Part shown: piece by piece, positions 1-8,282 of the stretch | How the letters are laid out: the number at the start of each line of letters is the position of its first letter | How positions within the stretch are numbered: the stretch's first letter is position 1 | Assembly (NCBI GenBank): GCA_018401455.1 | Contig: JAGYKU010000024.1 | Span: 1-41,596, forward strand | Length of the DNA: 41,596 nt | Direction: 5' to 3' | From: Flavobacteriales bacterium | Lineage (GTDB): Bacteria; Bacteroidota; Bacteroidia; Flavobacteriales_D; Parvicellaceae | Notes under the pieces: model-generated | Told to the model about the DNA's origin: nothing | The model's database searches: none | Seen by the model: only the letters and a program-made list of their open reading frames with translations | Made by a program: the position numbers and the translations under genes

Positions 1-211
1 AATTTCCTTCTAATTCAATTAACTTTAACGAAATGTATTTAAAGTCAATATTTTCACCTTCAAATAGAAGTTTAATATTTGAAGTGCTCAAACCTTTTTC
101 AATTGGTGATTCATTATTGTGAACACTATGAATTTTCACTTTTTCTGGATAATAGATTTTACAATTTGTAAATACAAATACTAAAGTTATGAGAAATAAT
201 ATTTTTTTCAT
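1..211 (-). CDS. Partial lipoprotein, paralog of the neighbouring lipoprotein
   Basis: The gene starts with ATG at 211 on the minus strand and runs off the left edge, so only about 70 N-terminal residues are visible. They show a short basic start, a hydrophobic segment and a lipobox ending in Cys17 (VFVFTNC), as expected of an SPII lipoprotein. After the signal, residues around SPIEKG...ENIDFKYISLKLIELEG match the next gene upstream (SPIRSD...EKIDFPYVRIKQIEVEG), so the two are tandem duplicates. The gap between the upstream stop (232) and this start (211) is 20 nt, which suggests one transcript. Function is unknown. Confidence 0.75.
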   Translation of the reverse strand, partial: MKKILFLITLVFVFTNCKIYYPEKVKIHSVHNNESPIEKGLSTSNIKLLFEGENIDFKYISLKLIELEGN

Positions 212-231
212 ATTAAAAGTTTTTAGTTAAG

Positions 232-768
232 TTAGATCGTTTTAAAGTCCAATATGGCATATATTACTGTAAGAAAAGTTGATAGAACAAATACACCGCC
301 ATTAGATCCTTTAACACTTTCAAAATGGTTTTCAATATTCTTAGCGTAAGGAGATTCTTTTCCTTCTAACCAGTTGGTTTTTAAAGATTCTGAATAGACT
401 ATAATTCCTCTGTAAACTTTTGTAGTATAACTGTCATTGGGATTGTCATAATTGATGTAACTCTTATTTTCAGAAATAATGTTGATGATTGCATTTCCTT
501 GGGATTTATATACTTCATCTTTTAGGTAGTCCAAAATAATGTTGTTTGGCATATATTTGCCACCTTCCACTTCAATTTGTTTTATTCTGACGTATGGGAA
601 ATCTATTTTTTCATTGTCAAAAAACATATGAATTTTATCCGAGTAAAAATCTGATCTTATGGGAGAAGTTCCTAATGGAATACTGTTCATTCTCGCTTTT
701 TGATTGTTGTGAACTACACAATTAGAAAACAACAAAATGATAATAAATGAGGTAAAGATAATTTTCAT
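232..768 (-). CDS. Hypothetical lipoprotein with C-terminal membrane segment
   Basis: This 178-residue protein has a lipoprotein signal with the mature Cys at position 17 (ILLFSNC). A hydrophobic stretch near the C-terminus (about residues 158-175, GVFVLSTFLTVIYAILDF) could be a second membrane anchor. I do not recognise a named family. Its N-terminal third is paralogous to the next, edge-truncated gene downstream on the same strand, and a 20-nt gap implies co-transcription. The gene is divergent from paaZ, with 146 nt between them. Confidence 0.7.
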   Translation of the reverse strand: MKIIFTSFIIILLFSNCVVHNNQKARMNSIPLGTSPIRSDFYSDKIHMFFDNEKIDFPYVRIKQIEVEGGKYMPNNIILDYLKDEVYKSQGNAIINIISENKSYINYDNPNDSYTTKVYRGIIVYSESLKTNWLEGKESPYAKNIENHFESVKGSNGGVFVLSTFLTVIYAILDFKTI

Positions 769-914
769 AATTTGGAGTTTTAGTGTTTGTAAATTAGGAA
801 CGTTAACAAAAAATTAACAAATACTTTGCCAAAATCAATTTCGAATTGTAAGCGTTAAGTTCTCAAAAAAATGTATTTTTATCGCTCAATAAAAAAAGAA
901 AACATTATTCAAAG

Positions 915-2963
915 ATGAAAATACAAAATTATATATTAGGAAATTGGGAAGATGGAGAAGGCGTTGAGTTTACCGCTTTAAATGCGCTCAATGGAGATTT
1001 AATCGGAACAGTTTCAAGTGCTGGCTTAGATTATGAAGCCATTTTGGATTACGGAAGAAAAAAAGGTGGTCCCGCTTTACGAAAAATGACTTTTCAAGAA
1101 AGAGGAAGAATGCTCAAAGCACTTGCGCTTCATTTGATGTCAAAAAAAAATATGTTTTATGAAATTTCAGCGAAAACAGGAGCAACCAAAATTGATTCTT
1201 GGATTGATATCGAAGGTGGAATTGGAAATTTATTTGCAAATGCAAGTTTGAGAAGACAGTTTCCAGATTTGCCCTATTATGTTGATGGTGTTGCAGCTCC
1301 ATTGTCCAAAGGAGGAACTTTTATCGGTCATCACATTATGGTGCCTAAAAAAGGAGTGGCAATACATATCAATGCTTTTAACTTTCCGATTTGGGGAATG
1401 TTAGAAAAAATTGCTGTAAATCTAATGGCTGGGGTTCCTGCAGTAGTAAAACCATCAGAAATTACGTCTTATCTTACTGAAGCGATGGTAAGAGAAATTA
1501 TCGCTTCGAAAATTTTACCAGAAGGCGCATTGCAATTGGTAAGTGGATTTGGAAGAGGAATTGTAGATCACGCAAATCTATATGACGTGGTGACTTTCAC
1601 AGGAAGTGCCTTCACAGGTAAAAAACTGAAAGCCTTGCCTCATATTACCGAAAATTCTGTGCCTTTCAATTTAGAAGCAGATTCTTTGAATGCTTGTGTT
1701 TTGGGAGAAGATGCAACGCCTGGAACGCCCGAATTTGATATTTTCATCAAAGAGGTTTTAAAAGAAATTACCATCAAAGCAGGTCAAAAATGTACTGCTG
1801 TAAGAAGAATATTAGTTCCAGAAAAATTAGTAGATGAGGTTGAAAATGCTTTAAAATCAAAACTAAGCAAAACTATTATTGGAGACCCTTCTTTGGAAGG
1901 TGTAAGAATGGGAAGTTTGGTATCTAGACTCCAAATGGAAAGGGTAAAAGAAAATGTTTCGCTTTTATTGGAAGAACAAAATTTGGTTTTCGGAGATTTG
2001 AATGAAGTTGAAATTCAAGGTGGCTCGAAAGAAAAAGGTGCTTTTATTTCTCCGCTATTGATGAGAAATGACGATCCTTTCAACAAAACGAGAGTCCACG
2101 ATATCGAAGCTTTTGGTCCAGTTTCTACAATTCTTCCATACAAAAATCTGGAAGAAGCCATCCAACTGGTAGAAATGGGTAAAGGGTCTTTGGTGACTTC
2201 AATTATCACAGCAGATGATAAATTAGCCAGAGAATTTGTGGTTGAAGCGGCACATATCAATGGAAGAATTTTAGTTTTGAATGAGCGTTGCGCCAAAGAA
2301 AGCACTGGTCACGGTTCGCCAATGCCAATGCTTACTCACGGAGGTCCAGGAAGAGCAGGTGGAGGAGAGGAAATGGGAGGAAAAAGAGGTGTTTTGCATT
2401 ACTTACACCGAACTGCCATTCAAGGTCATCCTGAGACGATTACGAGAATTACGGAGCAATTTCAAGTGGGTGCAGACCAACCAGAATCTGTTCCTCATTC
2501 ATTTAGAAAACACTTTGAAGATTTAGTTGTAGGCGAAACAGTTTTTACACACAAACATACTGTAACGACTACAGATATTGTGAATTTCGCAAATGTAAGT
2601 GGCGATAATTTTTATGCGCATATGGACGAAACTTCTTTGGAAGGAACTTTATTTACAGAACGAGTAGCACACGGATATTTTATTCTTTCCAAAGCAGCTG
2701 GTTTGTTTGTGGATCCCAAAAAAGGTCCAGTTTTATTGAATTACGGAATTGACGAATGTAGATTTACCAAACCTGTTTATGCTGGAACAACCATTGGCGT
2801 GAGATTTACGGTAAAAGAAAAAATTGACCAAGAAAAAAGAAGTGAAGATGATGTGGCAAAAGGAATTGTGAAATTCCTTGTGGACATTTACGACCAAGAC
2901 AATGAAACTGTTGGTATGGCAACTATTCTTACTATGGTGAAAAAGTTGAACCAAGATACTTGA
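915..2963 (+). CDS. paaZ: Bifunctional PaaZ: oxepin-CoA hydrolase / 3-oxo-5,6-dehydrosuberyl-CoA semialdehyde dehydrogenase
   Basis: PaaZ opens the oxepin-CoA ring and oxidises the resulting aldehyde in aerobic phenylacetate degradation. The 682 residues match the length of the E. coli enzyme. The N-terminal aldehyde dehydrogenase domain (about 1-510) has the FTGS cofactor loop (228-231), the general-base Glu254 (NLEAD) and the nucleophile Cys293 (GQKCTA). The C-terminal MaoC-type hydratase domain (about 530-680) has the Asp564/His569 pair in SGDNFYAH. Both active sites therefore look intact. It stands alone here; paaA, paaB and paaC are about 19 kb downstream on the same strand. An inverted repeat lies just after the stop codon. 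Confidence 0.95.
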   Translation: MKIQNYILGNWEDGEGVEFTALNALNGDLIGTVSSAGLDYEAILDYGRKKGGPALRKMTFQERGRMLKALALHLMSKKNMFYEISAKTGATKIDSWIDIEGGIGNLFANASLRRQFPDLPYYVDGVAAPLSKGGTFIGHHIMVPKKGVAIHINAFNFPIWGMLEKIAVNLMAGVPAVVKPSEITSYLTEAMVREIIASKILPEGALQLVSGFGRGIVDHANLYDVVTFTGSAFTGKKLKALPHITENSVPFNLEADSLNACVLGEDATPGTPEFDIFIKEVLKEITIKAGQKCTAVRRILVPEKLVDEVENALKSKLSKTIIGDPSLEGVRMGSLVSRLQMERVKENVSLLLEEQNLVFGDLNEVEIQGGSKEKGAFISPLLMRNDDPFNKTRVHDIEAFGPVSTILPYKNLEEAIQLVEMGKGSLVTSIITADDKLAREFVVEAAHINGRILVLNERCAKESTGHGSPMPMLTHGGPGRAGGGEEMGGKRGVLHYLHRTAIQGHPETITRITEQFQVGADQPESVPHSFRKHFEDLVVGETVFTHKHTVTTTDIVNFANVSGDNFYAHMDETSLEGTLFTERVAHGYFILSKAAGLFVDPKKGPVLLNYGIDECRFTKPVYAGTTIGVRFTVKEKIDQEKRSEDDVAKGIVKFLVDIYDQDNETVGMATILTMVKKLNQDT

Positions 2964-2976
2964 TATTTAAAAAGAG

Positions 2977-3000
2977 TTCCTACAAATATTGTTTTAGGAA
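2977..3000 (+). terminator. Possible terminator hairpin after paaZ
   Basis: TTCCTA (2977-2982) and TAGGAA (2995-3000) form a 6-bp inverted repeat 13 nt after the paaZ stop. A T-rich stretch (TAATTTTTG) follows. The stem is short and AT-rich, so termination strength is uncertain. It lies directly upstream of the -33 element of the next gene. Confidence 0.4.
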
Positions 3001-3005
3001 TAATT

Positions 3006-3036
3006 TTTGCTTCTTTATATCTAATTCTTATATTTG
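3006..3036 (+). promoter_or_regulatory. Bacteroidota-type promoter for the secreted-protein/rsmA pair
   Basis: TTTG at 3006-3009 and TATATTTG at 3029-3036 match the -33 (TTG) and -7 (TAnnTTTG) consensus with a 19-nt spacer. Transcription would begin near 3042, about 13 nt before the ATG at 3055. This placement also argues against a TTG start at 3034, which would lie inside the -7 box. Confidence 0.6.
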
Positions 3037-3054
3037 ACTAGAATTGAAAAAATT

Positions 3055-4506
3055 ATGATGTACAAATTCTTACTTTTTACCCTGTTTTTTGGAGTTGCCA
3101 ATTTTCTTTTTGGGCAATCTTCAAATTTTGTATTTTCAAAAACTATCGATAAAGAAGCCACCGAAACTTTAAATTTTGTTTTTCAAAACGAAAATCAATG
3201 GTATATGGTAAAAAAATCAGAAACTGATAAATCTTCATTTTCTGTAGATATACTAGATTCAAACTTAAATATTGTTGCTAAAAACAAACTCAAATTGGGC
3301 TTTGATGAGTTGATTAAAGTGGGTTTTGTAAACAAAAATTTGGTGTTTTTTGGAAGTCATCATAATGCTCAAACTTTAGAAAATCAAATTAAAGGATTTG
3401 TAATTAGTTCTAGGTTAGAAGTGGCTAAAGAATTGTCCTTTTTAGAGTTGAAATCCAATGGAGGTTATCATCCGCAATTTGATGTGTCTGTTGCTCCCAA
3501 TGGAAAGTATTTCAGTATGATAGGTTCTGAAGCCTACCAAACTAAGGGAAAAGAAATCATTCATACAGCATTGTATGATGAGCATTTTGTTCAGGTTTTT
3601 TCAGTGCCAATGTACGCTATTCAAGAATCTGCAAAGAGAAGGTTTAATGTTTTGGTTTGCAATGACGAAGGATACAGTTATATGCTCAAAAAAGACAGGC
3701 AAAATAATCAATACCATTATTATATGTATGGTTTTGATGCTACAGGAAATTCAAGTCACTTTCCAATTAATCTAAAATCAAGACAAATTGCCGATATGAC
3801 TTATGACTTGATGCCTTCTGGAGCATTGATAGTTGGTGGGTTTTTCTCATCTCCTTTGACTTTGAATTTTGAAGGAGCTTTTATTGCCAAGTATGAATCG
3901 AATACTAAGAGTAGTTTTCAAAAAGAGTATTTTCTAAATGAAAATATCGTCACGACTTTCAAGTCTAAAAAGGAAATTAAAGATAATGGTTTTGGTTTGG
4001 ATTATTTTAGAATTGGGAAGTTAAAATACATTGACGAAAAAAATATCATTCTTACAGCAGAACATCATACAACTATTAAAGACAGTAAAAATGGTTCTGA
4101 AGATTATCGTAAAGGAATTGTAGCCACCAATTTCGATGAAAACGGTGGATTTAAATTTTCTACGCCTATTGTTTCAGAGCAAACCGATTCGGAATCCAAA
4201 GGATATTGGAGTTCGCATCAGTTTTACGGCATAAATAATCAATTGTACTTGATGTTGAATAAACTAGGTGAAGGAGCAAAAAGCGTTAAAAATGGTCAAG
4301 CAAATGCAACATTTCCCGTTGAAGAAAACATAATTGACGGTGCTGGAAGTGTGGTATCAAATTATCCTGAATTAAACATAACTGGTCAAAACATAGGTTT
4401 GAACACCACTATGGAAAATAAAAGCAACGTTCCTGTAATTTGTTTTGAAAGTAAAGATAGAAAATCTTATACCTTTGGGGTTCTAAAAATTGAGCATGAA
4501 GAATAA
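3055..4506 (+). CDS. Secreted protein of unknown function, overlapping rsmA
   Basis: This 483-residue protein starts with a classic signal peptide (MMYKFLLFTLFFGVANFLFG, cleavage after about residue 21). The rest is rich in short beta-strand-like segments separated by turns and has few cysteines, which may indicate a beta-propeller, but I recognise no family motif. ATG 3055 (or 3058) is preferred over an upstream TTG because it begins the signal peptide and follows a good promoter. The 3' end overlaps the rsmA start by 11 nt, so translation is probably coupled. Function is unknown. Confidence 0.75.
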   Translation: MMYKFLLFTLFFGVANFLFGQSSNFVFSKTIDKEATETLNFVFQNENQWYMVKKSETDKSSFSVDILDSNLNIVAKNKLKLGFDELIKVGFVNKNLVFFGSHHNAQTLENQIKGFVISSRLEVAKELSFLELKSNGGYHPQFDVSVAPNGKYFSMIGSEAYQTKGKEIIHTALYDEHFVQVFSVPMYAIQESAKRRFNVLVCNDEGYSYMLKKDRQNNQYHYYMYGFDATGNSSHFPINLKSRQIADMTYDLMPSGALIVGGFFSSPLTLNFEGAFIAKYESNTKSSFQKEYFLNENIVTTFKSKKEIKDNGFGLDYFRIGKLKYIDEKNIILTAEHHTTIKDSKNGSEDYRKGIVATNFDENGGFKFSTPIVSEQTDSESKGYWSSHQFYGINNQLYLMLNKLGEGAKSVKNGQANATFPVEENIIDGAGSVVSNYPELNITGQNIGLNTTMENKSNVPVICFESKDRKSYTFGVLKIEHEE

Positions 4507-5275
4507 CGTTAAACCCAAAAAGCACCTCGGACAACATTTTTTAATTGATTTAAGTATTTCTCAAAGAATTGCTGATGCCTTGACGCTTCACGGGGAATAC
4601 GACAAAGTGTTAGAGATTGGTCCTGGAACGGGAGCGTTAACACAATTTTTGCTTCAAAACCCTAATTATCAAACCGAAGTTGTTGAGGTAGATAGTGAAT
4701 CTGTGGTTTGTCTTAAAGAAGAATATCCCGATTTAAAAATATACGAAGAAAATTTTTTGAAAATGGATTTTACTGTTTTCGGAAACCAAAAAATTGGAGT
4801 GATTGGTAATTTTCCTTATAATATTTCATCTCAAATTTTATTTAAAGTCCTTGAAGAAAAAGATTCCGTTCCAGAAGTGGTAGGAATGTTTCAAAAAGAA
4901 GTAGCAGAAAGAATTGCGGTAGGGCCGGGTACAAAGGCTTATGGAATTCTGTCTGTTTTGCTACAAGCTTTTTACGATATTGAGTACTTATTTACAGTCG
5001 ATGAAGACGTTTTTAATCCACCCCCCAAAGTAAAAAGCGGAGTGATTAGATTGAGAAGAAACGAAGTGAAATCATTGGATTGTGATGAAAAGTTATTCAA
5101 AAATATTATCAAAACGACCTTCAATCAAAGGAGAAAAACCATTAGAAATTCTATAAAAAGTATATTACAAGGACATACTTTAGAAAGCGAATTTTTAAGT
5201 GAAAGACCCGAACAAATGAGTGTTGCAGATTTTGTTAAATTAACACAGTCTGTAGAAAGCCTTTTAAAAAATTAG
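4496..5275 (+). CDS. rsmA: 16S rRNA (adenine(1518)-N(6)/adenine(1519)-N(6))-dimethyltransferase
   Basis: RsmA (KsgA) dimethylates two adjacent adenines in the 3' terminal helix of 16S rRNA late in 30S assembly, using S-adenosylmethionine. The 259-residue protein has the N-terminal KKHLGQHFL motif, the SAM-binding EIGPGTGALT loop, and the catalytic GNFPYNISS motif (the usual N-L-P-Y here as N-F-P-Y). The C-terminal part carries the family's NQRRKTIRNS basic motif. ATG 4496 lies within the end of the upstream secreted-protein gene (11-nt overlap); an in-frame TTG at 4490 is less likely. The length is normal for the family. Confidence 0.97.
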   Translation: MKNNVKPKKHLGQHFLIDLSISQRIADALTLHGEYDKVLEIGPGTGALTQFLLQNPNYQTEVVEVDSESVVCLKEEYPDLKIYEENFLKMDFTVFGNQKIGVIGNFPYNISSQILFKVLEEKDSVPEVVGMFQKEVAERIAVGPGTKAYGILSVLLQAFYDIEYLFTVDEDVFNPPPKVKSGVIRLRRNEVKSLDCDEKLFKNIIKTTFNQRRKTIRNSIKSILQGHTLESEFLSERPEQMSVADFVKLTQSVESLLKN

Positions 5276-5296
5276 GGTAACTCTATTTTTTTGTTT

Positions 5297-5304
5297 TACT
5301 TTTG
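5297..5304 (+). promoter_or_regulatory. -7 promoter element upstream of mgtE
   Basis: TACTTTTG matches the Bacteroidota -7 consensus TAnnTTTG exactly and lies 54 nt before the mgtE ATG. No clear TTG occurs at the expected -33 distance, so this is a half-match. Confidence 0.4.
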
Positions 5305-5358
5305 CAGGCGAAGTAAAGTAAGGCGCTTTTAAGAGAATTTTCAAAAAATTTAGGTCGA

Positions 5359-6705
5359 ATGAAGTTTGAATTAACCAAATCATTCCTAGAGCAAATAGAA
5401 GTTGCAGTAGAATCAAATGACATTCAGTTCATTAGAGAAGAAGTGTGTCCTTTGCATTACGCTGATATTGCCGAAATTCTCGATGAAGTCGATTTGGAAA
5501 CAGCGCAGTTTATCTACAAACAACTAGAAAACGAACAAGCAGCAGAAGTTCTTGTAGAATTAGATGAGGATACGCGTAATAATTTCTTAGCTTCGTTATC
5601 AAATAGTCAAATTGCTTCACAAGTGGAGTTGATGGACACGGATGATGCGGCCGATTTCATACAAGATTTACCAGACGAGCGAAAAGAAGATATTCTTTCC
5701 AATATTGAAGATGTAGAAATGTCTTCGGATATTGCTTCGTTGCTTTCTTACGATGAAGACTCAGCGGGTGGATTGATGACTACAGAGTATATCTGTGCCA
5801 ACATCAATTGGACAGTGGCAGAAACTTTAGAAAACTTAAGAGAACAAGCAAGAGAGATAGATCACGTTTTTACCATTTATGCTATAGACGACTATGAAAG
5901 ATTACTGGGGACATTGTCTTTAAAAACGTTTTTGTATGCGGAAAATGATACTTTGATAAAAGATTTGTATGCTCCCAATCCTATTTCTGTGAGAACTTTC
6001 GTGAGTGATAAAGAAGTGGCAAACATTATGGAGAAATACGATTTGGTTGTTATTCCAGTGGTCAACCAAGCAGGAGTTTTGATGGGGAGAATTACCATAG
6101 ATGATGTGGTAGATGTGATGAGAGAAGATGCTGAACGTGAAATGCAATTGGCAACAGGGGTTTCCGAAAAAGTTGAATCTAGAGATAGTGTTTGGATTAT
6201 TACTAGAGCGCGTTTGCCTTGGCTTTTGGTAGGGTTGTTAGGTGGAATTTGTGGATCTTTAATTATCGGAAATTTCGAAGGTCAATTGGGACTTTTTCCA
6301 GAATTAGCATTCTTTATGCCGCTAGTTGCGGCAATGGGAGGAAATGTGGGCGTGCAATCTTCCGCTTTGATTGTTCAAGGATTGGCGAATAATTCACTCA
6401 AACTAAATTCTACATTTGCCAAAGTGCTCAAAGAAATTTCCGTTACGCTTGTCAATGCAACAGCGCTTTCTTTCTTGATTTTTTTGTATAATTTTTTCAT
6501 GAGTGAAAGTTATGCGCTTTGTTTTACAGTAAGTTTAGCGCTTTTTGGTGTAATATTTCTTGCAGGAATTTTAGGATCTTTGGTTCCATTGTTACTTCAC
6601 AAATACAAAATAGATCCAGCATTGGCTACAGGACCATTTATTACAACTTTGAATGACATTTTAGGATTATTACTTTATTTTTTAATTGGATATATTTTTT
6701 ATTAA
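5359..6705 (+). CDS. mgtE: Magnesium transporter MgtE
   Basis: MgtE is an inner-membrane Mg2+ channel gated by cytosolic magnesium. This 448-residue protein has the family's architecture: an acidic helical N-terminal domain (about 1-135, with DTDDAADFIQDLPDE), a CBS pair (about 137-255, opening with DEDSAGGLMTTEYI), a connecting helix, and five predicted membrane spans (about 285-447). The pore-region signature PALATGPFITTLNDILG is near the C-terminus. It overlaps the next gene by one base (TAATG), so the two are translationally linked. Confidence 0.96.
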   Translation: MKFELTKSFLEQIEVAVESNDIQFIREEVCPLHYADIAEILDEVDLETAQFIYKQLENEQAAEVLVELDEDTRNNFLASLSNSQIASQVELMDTDDAADFIQDLPDERKEDILSNIEDVEMSSDIASLLSYDEDSAGGLMTTEYICANINWTVAETLENLREQAREIDHVFTIYAIDDYERLLGTLSLKTFLYAENDTLIKDLYAPNPISVRTFVSDKEVANIMEKYDLVVIPVVNQAGVLMGRITIDDVVDVMREDAEREMQLATGVSEKVESRDSVWIITRARLPWLLVGLLGGICGSLIIGNFEGQLGLFPELAFFMPLVAAMGGNVGVQSSALIVQGLANNSLKLNSTFAKVLKEISVTLVNATALSFLIFLYNFFMSESYALCFTVSLALFGVIFLAGILGSLVPLLLHKYKIDPALATGPFITTLNDILGLLLYFLIGYIFY

Positions 6706-7472
6706 TGATAGAGATTTCAAGAAAAATATACTGTATTTCAATACTTTTTCTTTTTTTATCTTGTGATAATGAAGTGTATCAACCAGAACACAACCAGACC
6801 AATACATCCTTTATACAAGTTGAAGTAAAACACAAAGGAGCATTAAAGAATATGATGCATAAAGGAGATATATCTTCCAAAGTGTCGCTCCAAGAGTTTG
6901 CAAATGTGAAAAATTTCTACGCCATTGGCGCTTGCGAAAACTTAAAAGGAGAAATTCAAATCATTGACAGCAAGCCTTTCAATTCTTATGTAAAAAACGG
7001 AAAAATTGAATTGGATCAAACTTTCGAAAAAAATGCAACATTGCTGGTGTATGCAGAAGTTCCAGAGTGGATAGAAACAGCGATTCCAGAAGATGTGGTG
7101 ACTTATCAAGATTTTGCAAAATTTCTAGAACAAAAAGCAAAGGAATTTGGCTATAATGTAGAAAAACCGATTCCATTTCAAATAAAAGGTAACGCTCAAA
7201 AAGTGAATTGGCATGTCATCGATTGGGTAGATGGAGACACAGAACATTCACACGAAAAGCATATCAATTCTGGAGTCAACGGAAGTTTTGAAAATGAATA
7301 TGTTTTGCTACTAGGCTTTTTTTCTAAACATCATCAAACCATTTTTACCCATCATTCCAATTTTACGCATATCCACGTTTTGAATATTGAAAAGCAAATT
7401 GCAGGTCATGTGGATGATATGCTACTCGGAGACCAAATGGTTTTGTTGTTGCCGCTTTTAAATACGCAGTAG
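6705..7472 (+). CDS. His-rich lipoprotein co-transcribed with mgtE
   Basis: This 255-residue protein has a lipobox ending in Cys20 (LFLFLSC) and so is probably a membrane-anchored lipoprotein. The last third is unusually rich in histidine: HSHEKH, HHQTIFTHH and THIHVL occur within about 50 residues, which suggests metal binding. I do not recognise the family. Its start codon overlaps the mgtE stop, so a link to metal or envelope homeostasis is plausible but only inferred. Its last codons (DQMVLLL) contain one copy of a 17-bp sequence repeated at 8283-8299. Confidence 0.7.
   Translation: MIEISRKIYCISILFLFLSCDNEVYQPEHNQTNTSFIQVEVKHKGALKNMMHKGDISSKVSLQEFANVKNFYAIGACENLKGEIQIIDSKPFNSYVKNGKIELDQTFEKNATLLVYAEVPEWIETAIPEDVVTYQDFAKFLEQKAKEFGYNVEKPIPFQIKGNAQKVNWHVIDWVDGDTEHSHEKHINSGVNGSFENEYVLLLGFFSKHHQTIFTHHSNFTHIHVLNIEKQIAGHVDDMLLGDQMVLLLPLLNTQ
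7431..7447 (+). repeat. 17-bp direct repeat, left copy
   Basis: GACCAAATGGTTTTGTT lies in the 3' end of the His-rich lipoprotein gene and recurs exactly at 8283-8299. The sequence after both copies remains similar (TTGCCGCTTTT versus TTACCTCTTCT). The two copies bracket the decayed mazEF pair. Confidence 0.7.
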
Positions 7473-7592
7473 ATTCCTTTTCATATCGAGTAACCACTTT
7501 TTTTGAAAAGGACAGAGCGATAGTCGAAAAAAATGAAGTGGAGATATCTTTATTGCTTTAAATGTTTGGTTGTGTAAGTACATAAGATTTCC

Positions 7593-7920
7593 TCACGCTA
7601 CAAAAGTTTCATATGGATGTATTTTTAACTTTTTCATTTCCTTTGTGGTTAATGTTTGAAACGTTTCACAATTCGCATTTTGTCTATCGTTCTTATTTGG
7701 TCGATAACTATCCAGCCTTTTTGGAATTGATGTTTTTACTTCCACTCTTGTAGGATATGGTTTTTGAACTACCTAGTCATAGGAGCAACTATAATGGTTC
7801 TTAAATGTTTATTCATTTCATTAGGAGATAAAACAACACAAGGTCTTGTTTTTTCATTTCGCTTCCAATTGTTAAATCAAGATTAACCAACACAATGTCG
7901 TATTGATTTACTGTTCCCAT
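7593..7920 (-). pseudogene. mazF: Decayed MazF-type endoribonuclease toxin
   Basis: Starting from ATG at 7920, the minus strand first encodes MGTVNQYDIVLVNLDLTIGS, the typical N-terminus of a MazF/PemK mRNA interferase. The frame breaks near 7850, within a run of A. Other frames then continue the family in the right order: TRPCVVLSPNEMNKHLRTII and VAPMT, then PYPTRVEV, then GWIVIDQIRTIDKMRIVKR, then QTLTTKEMKKLK, ending in ETFVA before the TGA at 7593. At least three further frame changes are needed to join these blocks, so the toxin is dead unless sequencing errors cluster here. The start overlaps the end of the antitoxin reading, as in intact mazEF operons. MazF identity is inferred from block similarity. 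Confidence 0.85.
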
Positions 7921-8155
7921 TCTTCAAAATTTTCATCTTCAAAAACATCATCCATCAATAGTTTATCATCACCATTTTCGTGCATTTTTTTAAATGACTT
8001 TTCCCAATCTTTTCTTGGTTCACTTTTTGGGTTTTAAAATAATGTAACCTTTCAAGTATTAGTTCAATTTTATCGCTAATGTTGTATTTTTCCAGAATCG
8101 TTTTTGAAAGTCTTATCCCTTTTGAATTTCCTATATTTATGATTGAAAGTTCCAT
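7908..8155 (-). pseudogene. mazE: Frameshifted MazE-type antitoxin
   Basis: The N-terminus MELSIINIGNSKGIRLSKTI is a clear AbrB/MazE swapped-hairpin DNA-binding domain. After IELILE the frame changes near 8050. The following frame then gives a typical toxin-binding tail, YIILKPKSEPRKDWEKSFKK followed by MHENGDDKLLMDDVFEDENF and EEWEQ, ending at TAA 7908-7910. The end overlaps the mazF start at 7920. In the unshifted frame the protein would be 66 residues with an unrelated tail, so DNA binding might survive but toxin neutralisation should not. Confidence 0.85.
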
Positions 8156-8169
8156 GTTGTTAACTTAGT

Positions 8170-8194
8170 TATGTAATTACAAAGTTATTACATA
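8170..8194. promoter_or_regulatory. Inverted repeat, probable MazE operator
   Basis: TATGTAAT (8170-8177) and ATTACATA (8187-8194) are perfect 8-bp arms separated by 9 nt. The element covers the -7 box of the mazEF promoter and lies 15 nt upstream of the mazE start. AbrB/MazE proteins typically bind such palindromes to repress their own operon, so an operator role is inferred. Confidence 0.6.
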
Positions 8195-8211
8195 TTTTCA
8201 GATAAAACAAA
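8180..8211 (-). promoter_or_regulatory. mazEF promoter, Bacteroidota type
   Basis: Read on the minus strand, TTTG (8211-8208) is followed after 20 nt by TAACTTTG (8187-8180), an exact match to the TTTG/TAnnTTTG consensus with a standard spacer. The mazE ATG at 8155 follows 24 nt later. The promoter therefore looks intact although both genes it serves are broken. Confidence 0.65.
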
Positions 8212-8282
8212 TTTTTATTTTTTTATTTGATAACTTAAGTTCTTTAAAGTGGTAAATTCAGAAATTTATTTTTAATTCGAGT

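Noticed and set aside
846-881. Promoter for paaZ (TTG, then TATTTTTA)
   Set aside because: The spacer is 25 nt and the -7 box lacks the final G, so support is too weak to list.
2015-2305. Antisense open frame within paaZ
   Set aside because: It is a complement-strand shadow of a conserved coding region with no start context or known domain.
3034-3054. In-frame TTG start for the secreted protein upstream of rsmA
   Set aside because: It lies inside the -7 promoter box, and ATG 3055 begins a normal signal peptide.
7955-8155. Intact 66-residue MazE antitoxin
   Set aside because: The C-terminal third is out of frame relative to the family; the correct tail is encoded in the next frame down to 7908.
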